NCBI RefSeq assembly: GCF_014805685.1
Contig: NC_060885.1
Span: 34,240,632-34,304,631 of the forward strand
DNA: 64,000 nt
Origin: Silurus meridionalis
Taxonomy: Eukaryota > Chordata > Actinopteri > Siluriformes > Siluridae
Direction: 5' to 3'
This document shows positions 26,939 through 39,612 of the stretch, in pieces (the stretch's first letter is position 1; the number at the start of each line of letters is the position of its first letter). The translations under genes and the position numbers were made by a program. Under the pieces are notes generated by a model. The model was not told where the DNA came from and searched no databases. It was given only the letters and a program-made list of their open reading frames with translations.

Positions 26939-26940
26939 AT
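26590..26940. repeat. Diverged fish interspersed repeat plus (TATC)n
   Basis: The phrases 'ttgaggacaaaatgttcacc', 'tgctgcttaataaataa' and 'aggtgccatgatgaagaaat' match, by memory, a widespread fish repeat whose end reads 'actcaccagtcactttaat'. That end is also present at about 3460-3480. A TATC array covers about 26901-26938. Confidence 0.45.
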
Positions 26941-27399
26941 ATATATAAAATAATGCATACACTGATTGCACTGAACATGCTGCTTGTTAATATATAAAAA
27001 ATAAATAGTCTAGTCTATAGTTTTTAATGATTATATTTGATATCTACACACTTTATCTTGTTTATGAACTTTGCACGTGCTGTAAGTGTCCCCTGGGGAC
27101 CGTGTACACAGATAGCGGACTCTCATCCCTGCTGTTCTGATATGGAGCACAGCCGCAGATACGGATAAACTCTACCCTGAGTTCAGCGCGTGCTCACGTC
27201 TCAAATGTCGCAAAAACGCAAAAAAAGGACAAAGGGTCGCTCAAAGTCTTCCCTGGTCAGGATTCCTCGTGTCCTCCTGCAGACCAGCTTTACTGTACAT
27301 GTTCTGTACACTTCAACACATCTTCCATCCATAACTTTCCAATTTACACGTCGCACGAGCTTCCATTCCGTTGTCTAGTCTGAAAACCACGTGTGATTG

Positions 27400-27785
27400 C
27401 CCAGACCACCACCACCACCACAATCACTACCCACTCGCGGCTCCTCATTTAGCGGATGCCAGTTTTGGTTTTCTTACAGACACAAACAAATATTAATGAA
27501 CCAAATTAGAGTAAGAATAGAGAAGAAGCGCATTTCTCCACTCCGAACTCCGAGCACAGCGCGCGCGCACATCACACCCTCGGAATAAAGCCGATATGAT
27601 AAACTGGTTTGTTTTCTGTAAATTCGGATATGAAATTACCTTTCTGTGGACTCCGCTAAAATTGTTCCGGTAACCTTCCCGTACCCAGGCTTTATGATGC
27701 ACGCGCTAACAAATGCACTGCCCGCGCGCGAATGTGACAAAAGCGTCATCGTGACGTTTTGGGTTGCGTCACAGTGACACCCCTC
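27400..27785 (-). promoter_or_regulatory. Candidate distal promoter and first exon of slc29a1
   Basis: The interval is locally rich in CpG, with CGCGCGCGC-type runs at about 27560 and 27720. It also holds clustered CRE-like half-sites (GCGTCATCGTGACGT at about 27743, then GCGTCAC). On the minus strand CCACAGAAAG is followed by GTAATT, a strong donor with the exon ending at 27640. A short non-coding first exon starting somewhere in 27640-27720 and joining the acceptor at 18035 would fit. This is inference without transcript evidence. Confidence 0.35.
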
Positions 27786-27844
27786 TCCCCCCCCCCCTGC
27801 AGGACTGGATGCGCCACAAAAAGTTATTATAAGAATATTCGTTC

Positions 27845-27990
27845 ATCGGTGAGGTAGAAGCTCAGAGGTCAGTTGGACTTTGAATCAGAAGGTCACGTGT
27901 TCGAATCCCAGCACCACCAAATTGCCAATGCTGGACCCCTGAGCACGAGTCTTAAACATGCAACTGCTCTGTTGTAATATAAATGAACTT
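27845..27990 (+). repeat. tRNA-derived SINE fragment
   Basis: A-box-like 'ggtagaagctcagaggtcag' and B-box GTTCGAATCCC are followed by 'gcaccaccaaattgccaatg' and 'cccctgagca', the head and body order of the local SINE group. Confidence 0.65.
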
Positions 27991-30900
27991 CTTTCTCAGA
28001 ATTTGGAGGTCAAATAACCATGTATTTAATATCACATCAAAAAAATAAATATCTTCTCCTAAACTCTGGTCAAGGCGTGTAAAATATGCATCGTCCACCA
28101 ATGCAACAGAGACAAGGAACATTTCCATCAGACAGAATAAGGAACAAACTACAGGAGACCAAAAGGGAAACGTGACTTTTTACTTGCTACAGTTAAAACC
28201 TGTGATTTTCACATTCACTGAGGTGTTTAGACATGTTGAGCAATTTCTGGGGGTGATCCAAAATTATTGCACTTCCTGCACCCCTTTACTTGCTTGACAA
28301 AATTAAAATAAAAAAACACTGGTTTGGTTGCAGCAGTCTGCTTTGTTCAGGAACATAATCCGCAGGGAATCACACCAGATATCCACTGTAAACCCTGGAG
28401 GTGAATCAGCAATGGTTTATGGTTTTCTGTTTGATGATTCAGGGGCTCTGGTGAACAGAATCATCAGAATGACAGAAGAGCATCACACAAATAAGTGCTA
28501 GCAATCTGTAGTTGCAGACCAAGTTGTTCTTTTTGTTAGTTTACAAAGAACCTTGAGTGAAACCTGGGTATATATTTATACCATTCCTTTCAGTGTAGAA
28601 GATGCATGACATATATGACTATTAAACATGTGTTATAGACATTCACTATGACTATACATCATAAATCTAGTCACTAGAAATCCACTGATGCACTCACATT
28701 ATCACCTTTATTCCAGAAATGTGCAAAACAATAATCTGCAAAATAATTATAATAATAAAATAAAAAATAATCTGCAAAATATTTAATGATAACTAAATAA
28801 ATTCTCTTTTAAGCCCATCTGAATCATCATCATTATTATCATCATCCCAACCACAAAGATAAGCCGTTTTCTTAAAAAAAAAGAAATAATACACACCCAC
28901 TCATCCTATGAATCACAAGAACCTGACATTCCTGTGATCCATTCCTCAGATTGTTGATCCTTTATTGGCCAGTGAAGGTGGTCAGGAAAATTCCCAGTAA
29001 AACCGCTCTGGTCCAGAAAGAATCTGGTTTAATTTGAGTCTGGTTTTAACTGGGCTGGCCACATGGACAGTGAAAGAAACACCACAGATGTCTTGTTCTA
29101 TTAAACAATCCACAGGCCTCAGACCCTAAGGCAAACTGCAGTCACAATACCCTGATCAATCTTGGCATGAAGGAAGAGCGTTACACATTAAAGAAGCTGT
29201 ACACTGAATGGTTTATGTTTCCTACAGCTAAAAAGGTTTTTTGTTATCTGGTCGTACGCCTCACTTGCTGGATTTAATGCCAGATTGACATGTTCATGTT
29301 GACAATACAAGTCATTTTTGACTCTCTACAATCCAACTTATCCTTAGGAGATCACAAGCAAACCCAAATCCATTAAGCCTGAAGAGCAGGCGTGGCAAAA
29401 AATCGAAGGTAAATCAAAGAGTTCCTATTTTACAGACTGCTCAAATACAGTTTTCAGGTTTCCGATCATCTCTCTGTCCTACTCACAGTAGTATCAGGCT
29501 TGAAGGGTTTTTCCATTCAAAACCCCATTCACAGTCCTATTTTAAGTGTAATCAAGTATTTGCTTGTATAAATGGATAAAGGAATTCAGTTCCTCGGGGC
29601 AATATCTTAGCATGCTTAGCATGACTGCAGTAAAAAATAAACACCAAGCTAAACCTCTAATAGATGCTGCTGGTATCTTTTATATTATTAGGGTGATTAA
29701 GTCACAATGCACAGACAGATGGTGCTGGATGTCCTGACTAGACAACAGCAGGTCAATGTGGGCAACAAGGCAGACATGTCACATTCCACCTCAAAGAAGG
29801 TTATCCTGTTAAAACTGTTTTGTTTTTTTGAGGTTGAAATATGTTCTGTTGGTGGTTGCACACATCTCTCACAAAGCCATGTGCAGGTTGATGTGCTCTA
29901 TGTAACATCGTCTGTAGTTTCCATGATTTTGGTTGTATCACTTTTGGTTTGCACAAGACTGCACTTGATATCACACTAACGGAAAGTTTTGCGCATTTCC
30001 CCAAGGAGACAGATAGTTTAACCATAGTGTGAACTTCTTTCTCAATTTCCTTTGAAATTGAGAAAACAAGTTAAGGTCAGAAGATATCTCACTGATGTTT
30101 CCCTGATGTCACACTGATGGTGTACGACAGCCAAAAGCAATGAAACAAGTTTCTTATTCATTCTACACTGTGGCACAGTTTGTTTGTGTTTTTTCAGTAT
30201 GCAAAACGTCTCTGTTACGGAAGCTAAAGTCAGTGGAAATTGCAAATCATTTGTTCTGCATCCTGCTTTCCTTCGCCACATCCATGGAATACAGGTGTCT
30301 TTCTGTCCAAGATAAGAGAATGCAGGACCTCCCATGGTGTGTCAGACCCCTTCCTTTCTTTCAGGAAGGAGTGGTTATCTGCATAGCCAAGTTTTAAATG
30401 ATACATATTTATCTTTATTTATAATAAATACTATTTAAATATGTCTATTATGAGGAGTTGTACAGTTTACTGCTTTACACTCTACATTACAGTCCATAAA
30501 GTCTGTACAGAGTCTTCTATTGAGAGATGTTGTAAGACAACATATTCTTTGCCCAGTGCACTTTTGGCATGTCAACACAAATTAGCACTTGTATAAACAG
30601 CTCTTGAGCATGAGTGGCCTCTGTCACAATGTGAGATCTCTTGTATCTAGACAAAATGGTCATCAGGAACGCCAGTATGTTGAAAACAAATCGTCCTATG
30701 TGTCATTTTTTAACGAATCATCTGTTTTTGCAAGCCATAAAAGATACACAAGATATTTTGCGGGGATTGGTAATAAAACTAAAAATCGAAGGCCAATTTA
30801 AAACATCTTGTATTCAGCCCTCTTCCTGAACCCACGCCACTAGTTCCTGCCTTATGACACATAATTCCTGGGCTGGTGTATAGCTTTATCCCTGTACCCC

Positions 30901-32440
30901 TCAATGCATGACTCATGTTTATTCAAAACAGGCTGAAGCTTTAATTTTTTATGGTTTTGGCTATAAACCAGTAAGTACACAGAATTCACTGGAGCACTGT
31001 TTGCCATTACACCCAGACCTCGACATTTCCATCTCCACCCTGTCTAGTCTAAATTCAGCCTACTGCGGTTTGTGAGACTGTCTGAAGGCTGCCCTTGAAA
31101 ATAACACAAACACGGGGCTGAAGAATTGATAGTGGGAAAAGTGTAGAGCAGTTTAAGAAAGAATGTCTAAAATATTCAGTTTGATTATAAAAAAAACAGG
31201 TTATGGGAATTCCTTTCCATCTCACCTCTGTGAGCTATGAAACAAAGAAACTATGTCCAAATATCCAAAAATCAAATAATTTACTGCTACCACATCCACG
31301 TCCTTGTGTGCCTTCAACTTTGTGCTAACAGTTGGGCGAAGAACCGCATATGGCTGGAAAATTCCCAATTAAGTTGATCTTTTTAATTAGATTTTGTTTT
31401 ATTGAGTACTTAACTTTCAACTTTAAGGACTTTTCAATAAACATGACTATAAACATATTTATTTGCTACCTGGGTTTTTTTTTTTACTATTATTTATTTA
31501 CCGCAAAAAAAGCATTAGTAACCCAAGTAAAGTTTGAGCAACAAACTTGAAACTTGATCATGTGACTTTCATTTCCCCTGGCTAATATAGACTAATATGT
31601 TCCTATTTTACAGTGGACACAAAGTACCTTTACCTCACCCACAGCTGATGTTAAACATACTTATTTTTGTTCCATTTAAGTGAAATCATATGAGAAATGT
31701 TTCATTTAATAGACACTGGACTAATATATAGACAAAGTCTTACCTGAGGTTTTCTTCCTGATAAACCTGGCTTATGTGGAATATCATAGAATTTCACCTT
31801 GAAGTTTTTCACCGTAAAAATAACTAATTGTCATAGATCAATATTGTTTGGTGTATTTCTAGTTTAATGCTTGATGAGGCAAGTTTTATTGTGTTAAATG
31901 AATTTATGGAAACTAGTTTAGCAGAAAAACTCATGCAAATTATAGAGTATATTTCTGAAACAGTGTTAAATAGAGACATGGACAGATTATTTGTTATCCC
32001 ACCATAACTAACATAACTAAACACCATAGTGTGCGTATTAGGGGCAAGTACTGGAGGATCATGGTATAAAAAAGACAAACTGTTGTAGTGTATTGCTGGA
32101 GAAAACCCAGGCTCGCATTACGTTGGTGGAAAATTTCAGTTCCTCAAAATATATTTTGCAGATATTGTCTACTTTCTTGATCTTAGTTCCAAGGGTCATG
32201 ACCCAACTTCATGTAGACAAGAGCGTTCTGGAGAAACTGCAGTTGATAAAGATTTTCAAAAAGTCATAAGTGATTACTGGCCATTCACACATGTTCTTAA
32301 GCTGGAGGAACTCCTTGGAGGTTGGGCAAGGCCAGGTGGCTGCACCTGGCACCGAGGCTTTCTGGCCATTGTAATGAGGCGGAGAAACGCTCTCTCTACT
32401 CTGCAAGGCTCTGAAATAAAGCTTTGTCTTTGTCTGTGCT
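27991..32440. other. Gene-poor intergenic DNA
   Basis: No exon, RNA gene or recognisable mobile element was identified. The short open frames have no family resemblance. A small 11-bp-arm hairpin (TTTCTCAATTT, about 30038-30065) is the only local structure noticed. Confidence 0.4.
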
Positions 32441-32734
32441 TGTCAGGAACAGAGAAACGACCTTGGCGGGGCTCGGGACAGGCAACGCTTTGGTGCATTC
32501 GCTGGGTTCATGTTTATGGCCTGTTTTTGGATTTGGATTTGTCTCTGCCTGCATTGCCCTGTTTGCCTGTGTTTTTAAAACCCTGGACTGTTTTTTGGAC
32601 TTTGTTTTTGCCTTTGCCCCATTGCTCTATCTTGCTCTGCTTGCTACTTTTTTTTTATTAAAGCCTGTTTTCTCCATAACGCTGTGGCATCCTGCATTTG
32701 GGTCCTCCCTCCCACTCACCCACATTTTCTGACA
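32441..32734 (+). mobile_element. Solo-LTR-like element
   Basis: The block opens TGTCAGGAAC and closes TTCTGACA, so it has the 5'-TG...CA-3' form with a 6-bp terminal inversion. It carries a TTATTAAAG polyadenylation-type signal near its 3' third. The flanks (GTGCT and CATAT) do not match, so no target duplication supports it. Confidence 0.4.
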
Positions 32735-34084
32735 CATATATGGTTATGTCTACTGGCAGCTGAAATTCTTGCAACTGTAACCATTGCCATGAGCACACCA
32801 CAGGTTGCCAGATAACACGGACTTCTACCTAGGTTGGCAGATAATGCTGAATACTTTCCGAAACATTCCGAAAAAAAAAAAAGTGGCAGTATTTCATTGT
32901 TAAGTTGCATTTGCATTTGTAGCAATATTTTTGTTGAACTTTTAGATGAAATTTTTATACATAGTGCAAAAGTCAATTAACTGTGAGCCCAGATTCTGCC
33001 AAACAGGTAGTTTGCTCAACATTGTCCATCTCTGTATATTGTGTATTAATAAGTGATTCACTCTGTTTAAAAAAATTGCTCTTTGTGTATTGTGGAGTTT
33101 TCCATCTTTCCTGCTTTAGTAGGAATTTTCTTAAGCTTTCTTAAGCTATTTCTTTATAGTATCTGAAATAACACGAGAAACATTTCATTGGTTTCACCAG
33201 ATGTACATGTTTTTTGTTATAGAATTTAACATACATATTAAGTTATACATATACATATGAGTTGACTCACGATTAATTTAAAATTCTTATCTGTTCTAAA
33301 TTTTTCTTAAATTAATACTTTTTAAGTTTTTAATACTCCAATCAACATGGGCATGGACAAAAACAGAGGCTTTATGCAAATGTAGAGCATGAACACAAAA
33401 ATGTTCTTATAAATGTTTTAAAGTAATTATGGTGTTTTAAGTTATGTAAATTATCTGGACACCAAACTGAACTTTTGTTTCCATGTTGCAAATGATCCAA
33501 TAGATCCAATAGATCAATAAGTCCTGGAATAGATCACTCATACTTCTGGAATTAACTCTGCAGCATTTCAATTGTAAATTAGATAGAGTTTAGTTCTGGG
33601 TTGTTTTGTTTTTTGTTTTTTTGCTAATCCTTGTACACACTATGACACAGCTGTCATAGAACTTGACTCGTGTTTGTCTCAGTCTTTTTAGATGCGGTAA
33701 GTATTGGATGCTTGTGAGGTTTTGGATCCTTGGATTGCTGTAAATAAAAAAATCCTGCTCTCTACTTTCGGAATCCGGACATCATTTACATAGATTTCAA
33801 CGTACAGAGGAAATAGGAAGTTAACACATCACTGTTAAAACATTTCTCCTGTTTAGACTGGAAATTATGGAATCTATTGTGTTCCAGTTTCCTTTTGTCT
33901 TTTCATAGACTTGGGTGGCACACTCGCGTCAGCAGAAATATCAGGATTTTGCTTGTTATCTTTGCCTGGTCAGATGCTAAAGTCAATATCCTATAGTCAG
34001 ACAAAAATACAAACAACAAATGCCATTCTGCTCCATTCAGACCACCTATGGCTATTTTTTGTATACGATGGACCAAGAACTGGT
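32735..34084. other. AT-rich intergenic DNA, nothing recognised
   Basis: No credible reading frame, repeat family or structure was seen in this stretch. Confidence 0.4.
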
Positions 34085-34935
34085 TTTAACATAACAAGTC
34101 AAGTCAAGTTTATTTCTATTGCGCTTTTCACAACAGACATTGTCTTACAGCAGCTTTACAGAATGTAAGAGTTAAGGTGAACGATGTGTATTTATCTCTG
34201 ATGAGCAGCCATAGTGACTTTAATAATTAGGGCAATGTTTTGATGAAGCTTTACTCCACTATTTTCTGGTGCTTTGAGTATTTGTTCAGACCTTCATCAC
34301 CCCGAAACTACTAATGCCACTGCATAATTATGTTACTCGAATATCCCCATCCCGAGGCATCCTGAGGTTTGACCAGCTCCAGTAACGTCCCACCTCATGA
34401 AGATTATGGACCTTTAAAGAAATAGATGCGGAACTCGCAAACTTCCCGTACCACCCAGAGACGTACCAGGGCCAGCTGGATCCCCCTTCATGTGTGGAGT
34501 TTGGACACTGGACCTCCTGGAATGTTTAAAAACTCTGGCATGGAGAAGCTGGTGTTGGATCTGTGATGATCGAGAATGTTGAGCAATTTTATGAGTTGCT
34601 CAGTAGCTCCTAGTTTTATAACCATAATGACTGTATAATCACACACTCCAGTGCTCATGTTAGTTCTCACTCTCCAGTGTTCTGTAGTGTTTAAAGACTA
34701 TAATCACACTCTTGATGTCACCCAAATGAGGTTCCCCTTTTGAGTCTGGTTCCTCTCAAGGTTTCTTCCTCATGACATCTAAGGGAGTTTTTCCTTCACC
34801 ACAGTCTCCATGGCTGCTCATCAGGGATAAACACACATCGTTCACCTTCACTGTTGATTTCTGTAAAGCTGCTTTAAAACAATGTCTGTTGTGAAAAGCG
34901 CAATAGAAATAAACTTGACTTGACTTGACTTGACT
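34085..34935. repeat. Inverted pair of family A repeat tails
   Basis: The left segment (about 34085-34215) begins with CAAGTCAAGTC units and 'tttctattgcgcttttcaca'. The right segment (about 34800-34935) is its reverse complement, ending in repeated TTGACTTGACT units. The right half also carries the full family A front ('gaggttccccttttgagtct'). This is either two head-to-head insertions or one element with long terminal inverted repeats of about 130 bp. Confidence 0.7.
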
Positions 34936-36384
34936 CGAATATTGTGCCAAAAATGGAATGGTGGATGGTTGCTTGAACAGCTGGTTGCACGCACAGCTGG
35001 CGTCCTTCCTTTGAATGCAGACTGTAAATCTTTGTCTTCATTTAACACTTCCAGATACAATTAAAAGCTGAATGTGTGTTACTTCTGTATTATCATTAGC
35101 GGCTGTTTCTGAAAGTGCTCTAGTTTGTCTAGATTTGTTTTCCAGAGGCCTTGCTCTCACTCTCACTGTCCTGACTGCCTGCTGAACCACTGCATAGAGT
35201 TTAACATTAATACAATTAACTAGTCATGATGAGTAGACAAGGAGGTGAATAGAACAATAAAGAAAGCAGGTAAATGTACACAAACTATTAGTGTAAAAAT
35301 ATTTTCTGAATAAATGCACGTGGGATACAGTGGCAGTCTTCTGATTAAATACACTCTGCTGTCACATTGTATGAAGACAAAATGAAGATGAAGACAAAAC
35401 TTAATGCCACATATAGGGGTCATGGTCAGGTGCCTACAAACCTTTTTTTGTAAGCCTGGTCTCTGGTTATAAAGTTCTTCCACGTCCCTCAGGAGCACTC
35501 AATGTGCTGTACGTGATAAAACAGGGGGGAGGAAATCTTTTTTTGTTAGGACATGAAATCGGATCTCTCCAAACAAGAGTCAACACTGGGCTGTTCTGAT
35601 TATATCACAGATACTGCATCCATCATCGATATTCGCTGCATTTGGAAAACACAAAAGCTTTTTTATTTATGGTTTAGTGAAATATTGGAATGGATGGGCC
35701 ATGTACTTTCAGAAACAAATCAGAACATGAAAACTCGATCTATCTGAATTCATTATTCCATTATAAGATTAGGGTTTTTATTTATAATGTTTTTAAATAT
35801 TATGCATTATTGTTTTGTTGACCCATCTGGAAAATGTCATCATTTCAGTTTATTATATGTGGACATGAAAGCTGGTCATCCTGCTGAACCTTCTCAAAGA
35901 GGAGCTTCCTGCCAGACAGCACCGCACGCAATCCCGCTATTGTTCACATTCCATGATCACCTACATACATTTCCTTTTACATTACGTGATTATGACCATA
36001 TTGACAGGTTATTTTTATGTATATATTGTACACACAATTGACATCAACAGACATTTTATTTTTAAAAGAAGATTAAACTGCAATGCCCTGCCCCCACAAA
36101 GTAAAGGGGGATTGGATCAAGGCATACTCATGTGCTCATGTGCTCATGTGATCTGTTCCGGGTCACTCTTTTCCTGGCAATTGTTCCAGCATTTTTATTA
36201 TGGACCTACTTATGATTTATTTTCAACTGCAAAGTTAACCTTGACTTGTACAGCAAAAATACAAATATTGTAATCTTTTAAGCTCTTTTATTCTTGCAAA
36301 TGGTGATGAAGGGTGATGGGATTTTATCTGTGTTTTATATATTTATATAGCTAATCAACTAAAAACACCTGCAAAGGTTCCTGA
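34936..36384. other. Intergenic DNA, nothing recognised
   Basis: Only short unsupported frames are present and no mobile element was identified. Confidence 0.4.
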
Positions 36385-37665
36385 GGCTTCAAAATGGTCT
36401 CTGAGTTTGGTTCACTAGGCTCCACAATCATTGGGGACACTACTGATCTGGCAGTTGTCCAGAAGACAATCATTGACCCCCTTCACAAGGAGGAGATGAC
36501 ACAAGCATTCATCAGCACAGAAGCTGCTGATCACAGAGTGCGGTATCCGAGCATGTTAACAGAAAGTTAAGTGGAAGGAAAACGTGTGGAAGAAAATGAT
36601 TCACAACCAACCGAGAAAACCACAGCCTCGAGAGGCTCGTCAAGCAAAATCCATTCAAGAATCTTGGTGAACTTCACAAGGAATGGACTGAGGCTGGGTC
36701 AAGGCATCGAGAGCCACCACACACAGGCGTGTGAAGGAATTCGGATACAGTTGTCATATTCCTCTTGTTAAGCCGCTCCTGAACCCCAGACAACGTCAGA
36801 GGCGTCTTACCGGGGCTAAAGAGAAGAAGAACTGGACTTTTGCCCAGTGGTCCAAAGTCCTCTTTTCAGATGAGAGCAATTTTTTTTTATTTCATTTGGA
36901 GAACAAGGTCTCAGAGTCTGGAGGAAGGGTGGAGAAGTGGAGTTTAGTAAAAAGTCACATCAAAGATTATTTGTGCCGAGGAAGTTAAATTCTTTTAATG
37001 TACAGAGACGGATTCTTATGACCTTTTATAACTCTTTTGTGGAAAGTATCTTGTCCTTTTCTTTTATCTGTTGGTTTTCTTTATTGTTTGTAAAGAATAG
37101 GAATCACTTGCAAGGTATAGTAAATCTGTGCCCAAAAATTGTAGGTGTTCCTTTGCGAAGTCTCACATTTTATTATGAACAACAAATGATGAAGATGGTA
37201 CACAAAATTATCGGTGACTGTACACACCCTTTGAATGACTATTTTGAGTGGATGCCCCCTGGGCGACATTTAAGATCAATTAGATGTTCCACAAACCGGT
37301 ACAAATTTACTTTTGTGCCCGAAGAAATACGGCTATGTAACAAATCCAGTTGAATTAGATTCGTTCTTTTTATGGATTTTAATTAATTAATTAAAAAAAC
37401 ATTTTTTCTTCTATTTTAAGGTATTAACAGTGGTATGTGTGTGTTCTAAATTGTGTGAAGCACCACGATAGCTTGAATTAATTGCCCCAAGGGGATAAAT
37501 AAAGCTCTAAACTATAAAGATCATAGCCCACGTCCACTGTGTTTTTTGAAAACCAAAGTCACTGCACCCATTAACCAAGACGTTTTAGAGCGCTTCATGC
37601 TTCCTTCTACTGACCAGCTTTATGGAGATGCTGATTTCATTCAAGCATTGAGTACAGATACAGTA
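36385..37665 (+). mobile_element. Broken Tc1-like transposon interrupted by a LINE
   Basis: Two parts of a Tc1-type transposase remain. The first (to about 36944) includes peptides recalling KNLGELHKEWTEAG, RQRQRRLTGAKEKKNWT and WSKVLFSDESNF. The second (about 37525-37665) recalls KVTAPINQDVLERFMLP and LYGDADF. Stops and frameshifts show that it is dead. An L2-like LINE tail sits between the halves and about 100 bp of transposase sequence appears lost at the junction. Confidence 0.75.
36945..37520 (+). mobile_element. L2-like LINE 3' end nested in the Tc1-like relic
   Basis: One open frame of about 130 codons encodes the C-terminal part of a non-LTR reverse transcriptase, with QRLFVPRKLNSFNVQRRIL, MTFYNSFVESILSFSFICW and a terminal PPGRHLRSIRCSTNRYKFT block. 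That pattern (HP...LPSGRRLRSI...TNR) is typical of L2-type elements. The 3' end runs to 'ccaaggggataaataaagct'. The frame is still open, suggesting a younger insertion than its host element. Confidence 0.7.
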
Positions 37666-37879
37666 AATAAACAGACTTTCCAGAAGCCCAACAAATCACC
37701 CCAAAAAAATTTTTCTATTGGTCTTATGAATTATTCTAATTTTTTTTTTATATTGAATTGGTGGGTTTTTGTTAAATGTGAGCCAAAATCATCACAATTA
37801 AAAGAACCAAAGACCTAAACTACTTCAGTCTGTGTGCATTCAATGTATTTAATACACAAGTTTCACAATTAATTACTGA

Positions 37880-38325
37880 AATAATTGTGATGTTTATATC
37901 ACACAAATGAGGAAAAGTTCCTTTTTGAGTCTGGTTCCTCTCAAGGTTTCTTCCTGCACATCTTTTCTGGATTGCTGCTATTTGCTCTTTTGCTACTGTT
38001 TACTTTACATCTCTTACACACCAGTTTGTAATATACAACAGGTTTACTGGCAGTGCTATTTTGTGTTTTGTGTATTTGTCTTACACTGTCCTGTATTTTC
38101 TTGCACTGTCTTGTGTTGTATTTGCACTGTTGTGTTGAGGACACTTACTAGTCCTTAACTCTGTGTTTTCTGTTTCTGTGATTTTTGTTGTACGGAGCAC
38201 CAGGGTTCAGGAGGAAGTTGTTTCAGTTCACTGTGTAATGTGTCAGATATATATGGTTGAAATGAGTATAAAAGCTTCTTGACTTGACTTGATTTGACTA
38301 GACTTGACTTGACTTGAATTAAACA
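37880..38325 (+). repeat. Family A front joined to a TTGACTTGA-tailed repeat
   Basis: It starts with the family A phrase 'gagtctggttcctctcaagg' and ends in a different common fish tail ('gttgtacggagcaccagggt', 'ataaaagcttcttgacttga', then TTGACT units). Confidence 0.55.
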
Positions 38326-38864
38326 ACAAAGGGTGGATAACTGTAACTACTGACTATTTCCCACACTGCTGAATTACTCTCCTCTAAACACATAAGAAAA
38401 ACAACAGGCCTTTTAGTTCATCTGAATGTAAATGTTTGTGTAAACTAAAAGGGTTTTGGAGAACACAGATTTTTCTTAGTTCTATAACAGAGGTGCCCAA
38501 TGTTTTTCCTATAAAGGGAATTAAACTTAATTGATTATACCAAAGTGTATTATATTAAAATTTAAGTTGCCATGGTTCCTCTCATTTATGATTCCAAATT
38601 ATTTAGAAATACAGTAATGATTTCCTAAACAGATTTTCTCCTGTTCAAAAGCAGCTGATATTATTAAACACATGATCCAAATGTCCTACGTGGTGGGATC
38701 AAAACATTTTAGGACACTGTAACACTGTAACACGCCAACAGATGGCAGCACAAGGCTGCTTGCACAGTCACAAGGAGCACCGACCTTCATAAGTCAATTT
38801 ACCAAGACTCCGGGAGCTGTGCAACTGGTTTATTCTGACCACGTGCACTACCATGTCTGTAATT

Positions 38865-39185
38865 TTATCATGGACAGCAAGTTAGAACAAAGAACAAGCG
38901 TGAAATTCTGCGTAAAAACTCACGTGAATTTCTTGCCGGAAACAACACAATCTTACTTTTGCATTCTACTTTCCTGCAGACTTTCTCCTCTTCCCGAAGA
39001 TGAAGATCTGCCTCAGAGGTCTTCATTTTATCACCATTGTAGTGATTCAGCGCAAATCGCAGAAGTTGCTCTGCTTCGACCAGAAGACTTCCAGGGCACT
39101 TTCCAGAAGTGGCAGGAACGCTGGGAGTGCTGTATTGCTGTGCAGGGGATTATTTTGAAGGTGATAATGTGTAAGAGAAGGTAGA
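38865..39185 (+). mobile_element. Decayed mariner-type transposase C-terminus
   Basis: Across two frames the translation recalls REFLAGNNT, then FLLFPKMKICLRG, and after a frameshift EDFQGTFQKWQERWECCI. These correspond to the C-terminal end of mariner transposases (the FLFPK motif and the region before the final YFEGD). It is too degraded to encode a protein. Confidence 0.6.
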
Positions 39186-39427
39186 TATATAAAGTACGTC
39201 TCAAAACTTTTCAATACCACCTCGTATCTGCTATAGTACAACTCATTGATATTATAACATTTTCACCTAATGTGAATTATTTTTCCTTGGAAACCAGCTA
39301 AAACTTTAATTTGCACATTTGCTCAACATTATAAAACAAAGAAATGCCCCCACCAAGTTTTTACAACATCAACAACAACCGTTCAATTAATCTCTTTTCC
39401 CATTTTCTGCAGTCATCCTTCCTCCTT

Positions 39428-39540
39428 CCCACTGGTGTCCATACCCTGGCACTGACCCACGGTCTGTCAGGTGCAGGAGCATGATGTGATCCTGGAGCTG
39501 ACAGACCGTGGGTCAGTGCCAGGGTATGGACACCAGTGGG
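39428..39540. repeat. 113-bp near-perfect palindrome
   Basis: Arms 39428-39470 and 39498-39540 are exact reverse complements over 43 bp. The 27-bp centre is itself nearly palindromic (CAGGAGCA...TGATCCTG). It lies directly against an AT-rich dinucleotide tract. Confidence 0.9.
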
Positions 39541-39580
39541 GTTTTATATATATATTATATAATATATATATATTATATAT

Positions 39581-39612
<32 letters not shown>
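39541..39612. repeat. (AT)n tract
   Basis: An imperfect AT array directly follows the palindrome and could itself extrude secondary structure. Confidence 0.9.

Larger units (their letters stand above)
18036..27639. other. Gene-poor stretch, probably slc29a1 5' intron and flank
   Basis: No coding exon is recognisable. The contents are microsatellites ((ATA)n about 19400-19443; (CA)n 19744-19784 and 19881-19913; (GT)n about 20563-20583), a SINE fragment, a decayed Tc1-like element, a short hairpin and diverged repeats described separately. The largest open frame (189 codons on the minus strand, 22497-23066) is the antisense of the Tc1-like relic. Confidence 0.5.
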
